Shown: piece after piece, positions 49,834-58,892 of the stretch | Position numbering within the stretch: position 1 is the first letter of the stretch | Layout of the letters: every line of letters starts with the position of its first letter | Assembly: GCF_026262505.1 (NCBI RefSeq) | Contig: NC_067203.1 | Coordinates: forward strand, 9,982,001-10,046,000 | Direction: 5' to 3' | Origin: Trichomonas vaginalis G3 | Lineage: Eukaryota > Parabasalia > Trichomonadida > Trichomonadidae | Length of the DNA: 64,000 nucleotides | Notes under the pieces: model-generated | Databases searched by the model: none | What the model saw: the letters and a program-made list of their open reading frames with translations, nothing else | What the model was told of the DNA's origin: nothing | Made by a program: the position numbers and the translations under genes

Positions 49834-51107
49834 TAGGGTTGTTAGATTCCCGACGATAGGTGTCTTGGAAGATTTGCCTGGTGTCATCATAGTGTCTTTA
49901 AATCAAAAATTTTATTTTGGAGTTAGTTTTATTGATTTTTCAATAAAAAACATTTGTAAAACAAGAAAATAAAACGATAAAATATTTATATTTAGGGTTG
50001 TTAGATTCCCGACGATAGGTGCCTTGGAAGATTTGCCTGGTGTCATCATAGTGTCTTTAAATCAAAAATTTTATTTTGGAGTTAGTTTTATTGATTTTTC
50101 AATAAAAAACATTTCTAAAACAAGAAAATAAAACGATAAAATATTTATATTTTATATAAGGATCTTATATATTTAAAATAAATATCATTTTATTTTTTTC
50201 ATTGGTGTCTGTCAAACCATAATACACTATTCAAAAATTCAATTTGTCTTGCGGTTTCAAAAGACACCTTCAAATTGAACGATAGCACAGACACTATTGA
50301 ATTTTACCCATTTTATTTAGTTTTTACCCTTTTTATTTTTAAGAATTAATGACTGAAACAGCCGTTTTGCTATGACCTCAATCACTTTTATTTATTATTT
50401 TAAATATTATTTAATTTTATTATTTGAATAGGCCAACTTATATTTGAGAAGCTCAATTTGAGACCACTTAATACATTGAAATATCATAAATATTGAAATA
50501 TTAAAAAGTGTATTTCAAAATATTGAAATTATAAAAATTGATAATACTGAAATTGAGACAAATTAATAAATTCAATGCGTTTTTTTTGAAATAACTCTCA
50601 AATATTATTTTTTTGTTTATTTAATGATGAATAAATATGATTGCTGTAGTCAATCATAAAAACTAATTTAAGTTTAAAATAATGAAAAGATAATTTGATC
50701 GTTTTTTAAAATACAATTATTTTTGATGATTTGCAAGAATCTTTGAAAAGAATATAATATAGGTTCTATTTTTGTAAAATTTATCCAAATCATGTATTAC
50801 ATAAATTACGATTAAAACGATGATAGAACCAAAAAGTGTGTTTTGTGTTTTGTTGTTGCGTGTTGGATGCGGGATCCTGTTATTTCCGAAATCGACAAAA
50901 AATTTGGAAATTTAATTTCCGAAATCGAAATTATATTAATGTTTTTAATATTCTTATATCAAAAGGATTAAAATTCATTAAGAGAAAAACAATTCTTCTT
51001 CTTCAATCTATTGGCGCATTTATTTCTACACGCCAATCAGGAAGGGAAAATTATAAGACACCATGGTGTCTTCAAAACGCTAATTTTTGATATTTTTAAC
51101 AACCCTA
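49834..51107 (+). mobile_element. hAT-like element, copy 2, with duplicated 159-bp end
   Basis: The full element is 49993-51107 (1115 bp, TAGGGTTGTTA to TAACAACCCTA), an inverted near-identical copy of 39678-40792. Directly in front, 49834-49992 repeats its first 159 bases, starting again with TAGGGTTGTTAG. The 8-base flanks fit the compound: GAGAACGA (49826-49833) and GAGAACAA (51108-51115), 7 of 8 equal, so the duplicated end was probably part of the unit that inserted, or arose after insertion. Confidence 0.85.
50836..51090 (+). CDS. 84-codon frame inside hAT-like element (copy 2)
   Basis: The protein sequence is identical to the frame in copy 1. It has no recognised domain. See copy 1. 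Confidence 0.3.
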   Translation: MCFVFCCCVLDAGSCYFRNRQKIWKFNFRNRNYINVFNILISKGLKFIKRKTILLLQSIGAFISTRQSGRENYKTPWCLQNANF

Positions 51108-51115
51108 GAGAACAA

Positions 51116-52191
51116 TATCTCAAAATCATTTTTAAAACAGCATAGAAATATGATTTAGATTTAGGATCTATGATTATGTATGAACATTACCGTTTAAATT
51201 TTGGACTTTGCTGATAGGATTCATTCGGCCGGCTTTTCATTGAATTGCATAAGATTTATTAATCTCATAAATATTTTTTTTTAATTTTCAGGATTCCATG
51301 TGAATTTATATTGTCTATATAATATTTCTAGAATGGTTTAGTTAGATATTAAGTTTTTTAGATTAATATTTTAACATTTTGATAAATCAAGCATTTATTC
51401 CATTTTAGCATCGCGATTGAACTCTCATATGACTAACACGATGTTGTATGATCAAATGAATTCTAACTTCATGAAATTAAATTTGAAATTTGAAAATGCG
51501 ATATCTGATTCAAATAGTTATCTGAACACATTTAACATTCAATGATAAACTAATGTAATATACAGCGGATTCGATTTTGCTTATATTTTAAAGATTCAAC
51601 AAATGATCTTATAAAGTTGTGCTATTCACGTTTCTCAAAGATAAATTAAGCATTTACTACTTGTATATTAACGGAATTAGATATAGATTCTAACGTAAAT
51701 CGATTTTTTGACAATTCATATATATTTTGTCTTGGTTTGACATTATATCGTGTTGATGCCGGAATTACAATATGTATCATCTAAGTGATATGATCACATA
51801 ATACTAATCTAATTGTTTCAGACACCTAGTGTTTTGGATGATTTTAATGATTTAATCATAAAATGAATGCAGAACTTTGACCAACAAGAGTGTATATGGC
51901 ACTCTTGTTGGTCACAATGTGTCATTGCCACTGCATGTCTCCCAGAATGGCATATTCTTCAACAATCAGAATGCATTTGTTGAACATTGACCAACAGGAG
52001 TGTATATACCCTACTTATAATGAATGAAAGATAAACAAAACAGTCATTTTAATACATATTTTCAGTTTGCTACTGAAGTAACTTCATACAAATTAGATCA
52101 ATAATGAAAAATATGAAAAAACGTTGATAAGAGAGTATATTAATCATGTAAAATTGATAATTTAATTTAACAACATAAATAAAAAATAGGA
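51116..52191. other. Intergenic with a short duplicated motif
   Basis: AT-rich and without a gene. It contains the perfect hairpin at 51878-51914 and a second copy of its left arm at 51987-52008. Confidence 0.5.
51878..51914. repeat. Perfect hairpin, 15-bp stem
   Basis: TGACCAACAAGAGTG-TATATGG-CACTCTTGTTGGTCA. The arm plus loop (TTGACCAACAGGAGTGTATA) recurs at 51987 with one change, in a shared context of AATGCA...TTGACCAACA(A/G)GAG. Confidence 0.85.
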
Positions 52192-52704
52192 TTATTTCAT
52201 CTGATCTGCAATCCATTCGAAAATAGTATCCAATCCAACGCCAACAACAGCAGACGTTTCCATGAATGATATACGCTTCTTGTCGAAAGCATCAAAGCCA
52301 ATAATTTCATCAATAACGTTGAAATGAACGAAATCCGGTATATCACACTTTGAAAGCGCTATTAAGATGGGCTTATCTTCAGTAACTTTAGACGATAGTA
52401 ATTCTTGAAGAAAGACGATATTTGTTGCCGTCATTGTTAAATCTGCAGCATCAAACACGTAAATGATTGCTTTAGGCGTTTTAGCATGGTGCTCCCAATC
52501 TTCTATCTGATCTCCACCAAGCTCTTTGAAAACAAATGTCGTTCCACGGAAGTTGAAGTTAATTGCGTTGGTTCCTTCTGTTGGTTTTGGAAGAGCGATC
52601 TGATCGAATGGAGAAATACGTTTGTCTTCAGAAAGAGCTTGCATTCTCTTAATTAGTAATGATTTTCCCGAAGACTTTGGGCCAAGGAAAAGAATTTCGA
52701 CCAT
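52192..52704 (-). CDS. ARL16: Small GTPase ARL16
   Basis: With the ATG at 52704 (MVEILFLGPKSSGKSLLIKR) this is a 170-residue Ras-fold GTPase. The P-loop is GPKSSGKS (8-15), the position of the switch/G2 Thr lies in TEGTNAINF, and G3 is FKELGG in place of the usual DxxGQ. G4 is ALSKCD for NKxD, and G5 is ETSA. The ELGG in G3 together with a TxGTN before it is the hallmark of human ARL16 and sets it apart from other ARF-like proteins. ARL16 acts on traffic into cilia. The missing N-terminal myristoylation Gly (MV start) also agrees with ARL16. It probably binds GTP, but hydrolysis is likely altered because the G3 Asp/Gln pair is absent. The longer frame upstream (to 52767) lacks an ATG. Confidence 0.85.
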   Translation of the reverse strand: MVEILFLGPKSSGKSLLIKRMQALSEDKRISPFDQIALPKPTEGTNAINFNFRGTTFVFKELGGDQIEDWEHHAKTPKAIIYVFDAADLTMTATNIVFLQELLSSKVTEDKPILIALSKCDIPDFVHFNVIDEIIGFDAFDKKRISFMETSAVVGVGLDTIFEWIADQMK

Positions 52705-53268
52705 TTTTTTTGTAAGGTAAAAAATAACGTGTAAGAAAATTGACACAATAAATACAATAAAAGACAAATAACATCAAAAAACTAAATCACTATTCAAGTA
52801 TTAAAAAAGGTATATTCACTATTTTTGACAAAATTTTAAATTTTCATGGGGTTGTAAATCTTATAATAGCTAGATGAATAATGAATAAATCCCAATATGA
52901 TGTACCTCGTTATATTAAACAGTATATGTATGGCTGGTGATTCTATTAACACCTATGAAGATCTATAGTTTTTGAGCAGATAAATTTGATAATTTTCAAA
53001 ACTCTTATATTTCAGAATTAAAGTGTGTAAATGCATTTAAATGAGAGCGAAAAGAGAACGGTGCTATTAAATCTAGGTGTTAATTTCCAATTATTTCGAA
53101 TCACATGAACTATCCAGTAAATGCGGCTATCTTTCTTTGAAATTATTCGCCATTTCACATAGAATATAATGGATAGGGTTGGTAAAAAGTTAATAGAGAA
53201 TTATTGGATCAAAAAACAAAAACAAAAGCAAAACAAACAAACAAAAAAAATTTGAAAAAATTAGTTTA

Positions 53269-55476
53269 TTAGTTAGCATGTTTTGAGAATGTTTCAGAGT
53301 CGTGAGAGAATGAGAAAGGTGTTGGATCAGGTATATCAATATTCTGCTCATTCATTACGGAGTTCAAAGCGATCAACAGTAATTTCTTATCTTCAATTGC
53401 TTCATCAGCATAAACATCAGCCAAAGCCTGCAAAATCTTCTTTCTCTCGCCATCATCGAACTTAGCAATGTTGTGAACCAAGTAAGCGACTTGATCAACA
53501 GCAGCAGATTTGTCAGCCAAGTTAAGTTCGCTGAGAGATATTTCAGGCAAATTCTCAATTGCGTCTTCTTCCAACTCATTCATGTAGTTCTGAATGACAG
53601 CCTGGAAATAAGTAGCTGCTGCTTCTGGTTGTTCATTTGCAGCTTCAACTAATTCCAAGTAATCATTGTATTCGGATGATTCATGGTCGATTTCGTTGAA
53701 TTCTTGCAATTTTTCCTCATCAACTTCTTTAGAAACAGAAGCCAAAAGGAACAACAACTGTTGGGCAGCGCTGGAGACAACAGGTGATGACATTGGTGAA
53801 AGAGAAAGGAAAGCAAGAATTGGAGCGGCTGAGAACTGTCCAACAGTCTCATCAGGATACTTCTTGATTGCATGCTTAAGAAGTTTGATCGCTGCAATTG
53901 TAGCTTCTTCACTTTCGCCTGTCATGTTCATCATGCAGAGTTCCACAACAACAGGGGCGGATTCCTTGGTCAAAACAGTGCGAACAAGGTCGAGACCGGC
54001 GGCTTTGACGGTATCTACTGGGTCTTGGGCAAGAGATAAGCCGCATTGGGTAACTTCGTCTGGGAGTTGGACGGAAGAGTTCTGGGCAACAAGGATAAGG
54101 GATTTGGCAACACATTCCCTGATCTCGGAGTCTTCGCTGTCGGCAAATGAGAAAATTGTTTCTAATAACTCATCGAAATGGTTGTCGACGCAGTCCTTGA
54201 CGTTGACTGTCCTTCTGGCAAGATCTCTGATCGGGAATGATGAGTGGCAGATGTCTTTGAATGTTAATAATAATAAATCAGTGACGTCATAGCCGAGTTT
54301 CTTCAATTCGGCAGTGCAAATGACACCACCATCAAGTAAGGCTGCAACTGGAGAACGAAGGAACTCAATAACAAGTTCATGAACGTATTTTTCGTATAAT
54401 GAGTGGTCTTCCGTATCGTGGAGACGAAGTAACTTGACGAGAGCCTTTGCGGCCATTGAATTTGCGTTGCCTTTCTGTGTTAATGGGTTTGGATCGTTTG
54501 GCATCTCATCATGACCGAGATCAAGGAGAATTCCTGCAAGTTTCTCGGCGAAGTCGGCTGGGAATGGCTGGTTGGCGGCATCGAGACACTCGGCAATGGC
54601 GGAAAGGTGCCCTTCGCGTTGGACCCAAAGATTTTCACCGACAGGGATGAGTTTTTCGATGAATTCTGTCTCATTGCACTTTGTGCCTTTGAAGACGGAT
54701 GCAACAACCTTGGCAGCAGCACGGCGAGCGTTTGCATAATGATGAGATAATCTTTTAACGGCGCAATTAAGGATTTGTTCGCCGAAAAGAGGAAGGAGAT
54801 ATTCGCGAGACTCTAAGAAGGCCTTGCGGTGCTTCTCGAGAGTGCAATCGAGCTCATCTGTAACAAATAAGTAAAGAGCACGGGTTGAGTACCAGTAACC
54901 GTAGCCATTTTCGCTTGCGTTTGTAAGAACGTCAAGGGCTTCGTCGTTTGTGATTGAATTGATGAGCATAAGAAGAGATTCTTGGCTGACAATTCTGAAT
55001 GCTGTTGCAAGCCTGCCAAGAGCCATCTGCTGACCTTCAATAGCGAAAGCTGTTGGGGCTGGGTTGAAAACGAAGTCTGTAATTCCAAGCTTTGGTGTTA
55101 AAATTGCAGGACCAATTTGGATAGCGAGTTGGCCAATGCATTGTGCGGACATTTCACGGACTTCACGCTTAGCATTACCAAACAGTTCGCCCATATATGT
55201 TGTGAACTCTGTATGGTTAAGAAGTGAATTTAATTTTTGTTCTTTTGTGAGTGTGGAGTTCTCGAAAATGTACTTTGTGCAGGAAAGTGTATATTGTTGG
55301 ATGTGCCACTGGTTAAAGTGGATTAACTTGTTGAAAAGTTCAAAAAGTTGATCAATATATTCATTTGTTGGGATTCCACCACGAAGGCAGTCAGTAACCT
55401 TGTCAAGTTCTTCAATGACAACTTCACGTGATGGGGTTGGTTGAGCAAGCTCAGCAAAAACTGGAGATAAATCCAT
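53269..55476 (-). CDS. HEAT-repeat protein
   Basis: This 735-residue acidic alpha-solenoid has about 15 HEAT-like repeats (for example FGNAKREVREMSAQCIGQLAIQIGPAI, EQILNCAVKRLSHHYANARRAAAKVVASVF, FADSEDSEIRECVAKSLILVAQNSS and AQDPVDTVKAAGLDLVRTVLTKES). The repeat pattern resembles importin-beta, GCN1 or proteasome-associated ECM29-type proteins, but it is much shorter than the last two and lacks a C-terminal RanGTP-type region that I can recognise. The tail is negatively charged. The start at 55476 sits in GTCATGG, where the initiator TCA overlaps the ATG. The codon use is rather G/C-rich, suggesting good expression. I leave the function open. Confidence 0.75.
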   Translation of the reverse strand: MDLSPVFAELAQPTPSREVVIEELDKVTDCLRGGIPTNEYIDQLFELFNKLIHFNQWHIQQYTLSCTKYIFENSTLTKEQKLNSLLNHTEFTTYMGELFGNAKREVREMSAQCIGQLAIQIGPAILTPKLGITDFVFNPAPTAFAIEGQQMALGRLATAFRIVSQESLLMLINSITNDEALDVLTNASENGYGYWYSTRALYLFVTDELDCTLEKHRKAFLESREYLLPLFGEQILNCAVKRLSHHYANARRAAAKVVASVFKGTKCNETEFIEKLIPVGENLWVQREGHLSAIAECLDAANQPFPADFAEKLAGILLDLGHDEMPNDPNPLTQKGNANSMAAKALVKLLRLHDTEDHSLYEKYVHELVIEFLRSPVAALLDGGVICTAELKKLGYDVTDLLLLTFKDICHSSFPIRDLARRTVNVKDCVDNHFDELLETIFSFADSEDSEIRECVAKSLILVAQNSSVQLPDEVTQCGLSLAQDPVDTVKAAGLDLVRTVLTKESAPVVVELCMMNMTGESEEATIAAIKLLKHAIKKYPDETVGQFSAAPILAFLSLSPMSSPVVSSAAQQLLFLLASVSKEVDEEKLQEFNEIDHESSEYNDYLELVEAANEQPEAAATYFQAVIQNYMNELEEDAIENLPEISLSELNLADKSAAVDQVAYLVHNIAKFDDGERKKILQALADVYADEAIEDKKLLLIALNSVMNEQNIDIPDPTPFSFSHDSETFSKHAN

Positions 55477-55728
55477 GACTTTAAAAAAATATTTTCTATC
55501 GTCGTGTCTCTTTCAATTTTTCAAAAATTTGACGTAATGTTTTGATGTCTTCCGTGATATTGCATTAGAATGTTAATAGTTAATGGATAGTTTACTATTT
55601 TCCCCATACATATTTGTACATTCAGTAAAATTTGAGATTTCATTTTTCAATATCTTGGAATATGAGCTTGGATGAATCTTGTATACGTCTTTTTATGATA
55701 TGGTATGATGTTTACGACCATTATATAT
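55477..55728. other. Divergent spacer
   Basis: Only about 250 bases separate the HEAT gene and the KxDL-like gene, so they may share a promoter region. No motif is clear besides the initiators. Confidence 0.4.
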
Positions 55729-55734
55729 TCATTT
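55729..55734 (+). promoter_or_regulatory. Initiator of KxDL-like gene
   Basis: TCATTT lies 7 bases before the ATG at 55738. It makes the ATGs at 55705 and 55708 unlikely starts. Confidence 0.55.
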
Positions 55735-55737
55735 TTA

Positions 55738-56016
55738 ATGAAGTCTGATAAATTGAGCGTTCAAACTAATTTAAACCAATCAGCAACTGATGCAATTTTA
55801 GCAACTCAGGATATGTTTTCACTAAAATATCATGCATTTGAGGGATTTGATGAAGGATTTGCAACATTGATGGATGATAGTGTTCCAAAAATGACTGAAT
55901 CAATGAAGAACTCGGAAAATACAATAGATCAAATGTCTAAAAAATGGACGCAAACCAAAATGAAATTCGATAAAATAACTTATGCACGACATCCAGAATT
56001 GATAAGTTCAAAATAG
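55738..56016 (+). CDS. Small helical protein, KxDL/BORC-subunit-like
   Basis: This 92-residue protein, with the start at MKSDKLSVQ, is one long helix with coiled-coil character. The order QSATDAILATQDMFSLKYHAFEGF, then a middle helix, then MSKKWTQTKMKFDKITYARHPELI resembles KXD1, including the ILAxQ-like start and the ArgHisPro-Glu end block (RQHPE in animals, ARHPE here). The KxDL motif itself is not evident. KXD1 is a subunit of BORC, which recruits kinesin to lysosomes through ARL8. If correct it would fit, with the FHIP-like gene, a vesicle-motor theme. The call is by eye on a short sequence and therefore uncertain. Confidence 0.45.
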   Translation: MKSDKLSVQTNLNQSATDAILATQDMFSLKYHAFEGFDEGFATLMDDSVPKMTESMKNSENTIDQMSKKWTQTKMKFDKITYARHPELISSK

Positions 56017-56354
56017 AGTAAAAACACGACAAACTACTTAAAACACACAGGAAATCAAAATTGATGCACAAAAATAGATCTTTTCAAGATTTATTTTTCA
56101 AATTTTAATTATTTAATTAATTCTACAATAACGTAATCTAGACAAAAGGCATGTCGAATTATTACTTCATACAGATATAACTAAATAGAGTTAAAAAAAT
56201 TTGATATAAAATTACAGAATTTATGAGTTCTAGCGCCGATCTAGCCTAAGAAAATAAATATCCTTTAAGAACTAATAGTGTTGATGCTATGAATTTATAA
56301 AAACATTTTTGTATTTTAATTATAAAAATAAAAGACAAGAAATTTTTGCATAAA
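56017..56354. other. Convergent 3' spacer
   Basis: Spacer between the KxDL-like gene and the LisH-like gene; AT-rich, nothing seen. Confidence 0.4.
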
Positions 56355-56915
56355 TTAAACTTTCTTACGACCTTTTTGTACTGGTTTTGTATCGTACTTA
56401 AGTGGGCGCTTCTTACTGATAGGAGACTGACTAACTAAAGGAGAAAATTGAAGTGCGTCTTCGTATTTAATATCTTCCATGAAATTCATAACATTTTGTT
56501 CGAAGTCACGTGCCGCAAAGTTCTCTTGAAGATCAGTTAGCTGTTTGAAATACGTTTCTGTTAGATTTGGATCATAAACATGCTTTTGCTCTGGAAATGG
56601 GCTAGATCCGAGTTCTGTCATGATAGTATCTAATGTATTTTGCATCTTGTAGTGTTTTAAGAAAGCAACAACTAATGAAAATCCATCTTTCCAGGGATCG
56701 TTATCAATTGGAGTAATTCTTGGTTGAAGGGTGCAGAACTTGTGCTCTTTTGATCCAACAACCTCTTTTGCTGCAAGAGAAACTGTTTTAGATTGGAAAT
56801 GATTTGGTCCGCCAGCTTTTTCAAATGCTTGGCGTGTACGATCAGCAATTTCGTCTTGATGTAGTGATGCATAGATTTTGGATTTTGCTGAAAATTGAGT
56901 TGGAGCTTTACTCAT
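56355..56915 (-). CDS. LisH-like motif protein, 186 residues
   Basis: A 186-residue protein whose residues 82-101 (VVAFLKHYKMQNTLDTIMTE) match the spacing of a LisH dimerisation motif: hydrophobic at 1, Leu at 5, Thr at 13 and Glu at 20. The N-terminal 70 residues are polar and basic. The last 25 residues (SPISKKRPLKYDTKPVQKGRKKV) are strongly basic with KKRPLK and KGRKKV and may be a nuclear-localisation or RNA/DNA-binding tail. LisH proteins often belong to centrosomal/ciliary or ubiquitin-ligase complexes. The start at 56915 sits in TTCATGAG, another case of the initiator overlapping the ATG. The family is not recognised. Confidence 0.65.
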   Translation of the reverse strand: MSKAPTQFSAKSKIYASLHQDEIADRTRQAFEKAGGPNHFQSKTVSLAAKEVVGSKEHKFCTLQPRITPIDNDPWKDGFSLVVAFLKHYKMQNTLDTIMTELGSSPFPEQKHVYDPNLTETYFKQLTDLQENFAARDFEQNVMNFMEDIKYEDALQFSPLVSQSPISKKRPLKYDTKPVQKGRKKV

Positions 56916-57256
56916 GAACTAAAAAAAAATTATCTGCTTCAGTTTACATCAGTTTAATTTTTTTTCCCCTCAACAATTCAGAATGAAGAATTTGTAGTAA
57001 TTTGATAAAATTTATAGCAGATATATAATACCATTAAGTATTGTGATATGCTCAAGCTTATTTGGAACAATAATCTGGATAATACTGCAATAATTTTGCT
57101 ATCAATATTCTACATTTATGAGGATCACATATAATAAGTATCGCTTCACAATAGAATTTCATTTAATGATGTGCTAATTCAACATCGCGACATGATGTCA
57201 TTGTTCTTGAACTAATTCGACACTTTTTTTGAAATGCTTTTGTCAAAATATATAAA
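56916..57256. other. Divergent spacer
   Basis: 340 bases between the LisH-like and HP1-like genes. An initiator-like GTCAAAATA lies close to the HP1-like start. No repeat. Confidence 0.4.
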
Positions 57257-58411
57257 ATGAGTGGGGACGATGCTGGGAGTGAAGGCAACGTCAAATCGAT
57301 TGTAGATATGAGAAAAATAAAAAGACGAGTCCAATTTAAAGTCAGATGGTCTGAAGAAGAGAAAATATTAGATGAAAATGGCAATGAAATGCACAGACCA
57401 GACGAATGGATAAATTATAGAGACATATCGGCAAATTATACAATTATCGAATTTTTTAACGAAACTGCAGATTCTGAAAAATATGAAATATTTAAAAAAC
57501 TCTATCCAAAATCTTATGTTGTAAAAGAAATTGAAAAAGCTTATGCAGGCAAAGCATACAATTCAAATGACGAATCAGAAAATTCTAGCGATTCTCCGCA
57601 ATTTATTCAACAAGTTGATGAAGTAATAAATATAGATGATAGTGATTCGGATGAATCAGATGACAGTCCTAAAATATTAGAAGCTACTACAATTGATGCT
57701 AAAAAACAAAAATCAAAACCATCAGACGATCCAGTATTAATAACCGACAAAAAGAAAAAGAAATCAAGAAAAGTAAAAGATCCAATCCTCATATCTCATA
57801 ATTCAGACAATAGCTCGGATAAATCAGATCTTGAGAAAGATCTCAAATATATTGAAGAATTGCAAAAGAAAACCCTACAATCAAGAGAATCTCCGAAGAA
57901 AGAATTGCAAATTCCAGATAATAAAATAACAGTTTTGCCAATACAAGTAATGAAACCAGTTGAAAAAGAAGAAAAACCAACACCAGTTAATAGTAATCAA
58001 AAACAGCCTCATCCAAAACGAAAAAAGATTCAAATAGGAAAATCTAATGCAAAACTAATCGAAATTACTTGCTCTCCAGAAGAGAATTACAATTATGAAA
58101 TTAATGATGCGGAAATCAATGTTGGGGAGATTAATAATGAGGATACCACAAAACCATATCTTTACCAAGTCAGGAAAATCATAGATATTATTAATGATTC
58201 TGATGAAATGTGGGCAATTTTGGAAGTTGCTGATGAACCTGAACCGAAGAGGGTAAAATTATGTTATGCCAGATATCTATGGCCCGACCAGGTGATAAAC
58301 TACTTAATGGACCAAGTTCTAACCAAATCTGATAATAATTTTACTCCAGATTTGCAATCTAATAAAAAAGATGAGCTAAATTTGTTGATAGAGAGAGAAC
58401 TTGCCAAATAA
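57257..58411 (+). CDS. HP1-like protein: chromodomain + chromoshadow-like domain
   Basis: This 384-residue protein has a chromodomain at about residues 13-70 (VKSIVDMRKIKRRVQFKVRW, a charged insert, then DEWINYRDISANYTIIEFFN), with the Trp that would line the methyl-lysine cage. The middle is a long acidic, Ser/Lys-rich hinge (SDSDESDDS, KKKKKSRKVK, PKRKKIQIGK). The C-terminus (about 305-360: VRKIIDIINDSDEMWAILEV...RVKLCYARYLWPDQVINYLMDQVL) follows the chromoshadow domain closely, including the final helix (VVISFYEERL in animals). So the full HP1 plan is present, and the protein should bind methylated histone H3 and dimerise. The hinge is unusually long (about 230 residues). The upstream GTCAAAATATATAAAATG gives a short leader. 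Confidence 0.78.
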   Translation: MSGDDAGSEGNVKSIVDMRKIKRRVQFKVRWSEEEKILDENGNEMHRPDEWINYRDISANYTIIEFFNETADSEKYEIFKKLYPKSYVVKEIEKAYAGKAYNSNDESENSSDSPQFIQQVDEVINIDDSDSDESDDSPKILEATTIDAKKQKSKPSDDPVLITDKKKKKSRKVKDPILISHNSDNSSDKSDLEKDLKYIEELQKKTLQSRESPKKELQIPDNKITVLPIQVMKPVEKEEKPTPVNSNQKQPHPKRKKIQIGKSNAKLIEITCSPEENYNYEINDAEINVGEINNEDTTKPYLYQVRKIIDIINDSDEMWAILEVADEPEPKRVKLCYARYLWPDQVINYLMDQVLTKSDNNFTPDLQSNKKDELNLLIERELAK

Positions 58412-58892
58412 TAAGTTTTATACTATATGTAATTGTTATGTCATTCTGTTTTTTAAAATTGTTCTATATTAAATTTAATTTTTATTTTATTTTTTTAAAG
58501 TCAATTCAGCATAAACTGCTAAAAGAGTGTTCAAGATCAGATATTTCGCTCAATTTTAAACCGCATTCTTGTTTATGGCTGATATTTTTAGGATAATACT
58601 GATATTCTTTCTAGAGTATATTGCAACTCTTGATTCATATTTGAAATTAATATGAAAAATTATTGAATGATTTGATTTTAAGAGGAAAAGTCACGGGTAA
58701 TTTTGTAATATTGATGGTTTAAGCCTCAAAACTTACATTCTTCCAGAAAATACAAAGAGTCTCACTTAAAATAACTGAAATGGAGAAAAAAATTACTTAA
58801 TTTTATCAAAAGACAATAATACTTTAGCAAGTAACAATAAAAACCATTTATTAGATATGAACAAGCAATAAAATAATAATAAAAAAATAAAA
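58412..58892. other. Convergent 3' spacer
   Basis: AT-rich, no feature seen. Confidence 0.4.
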
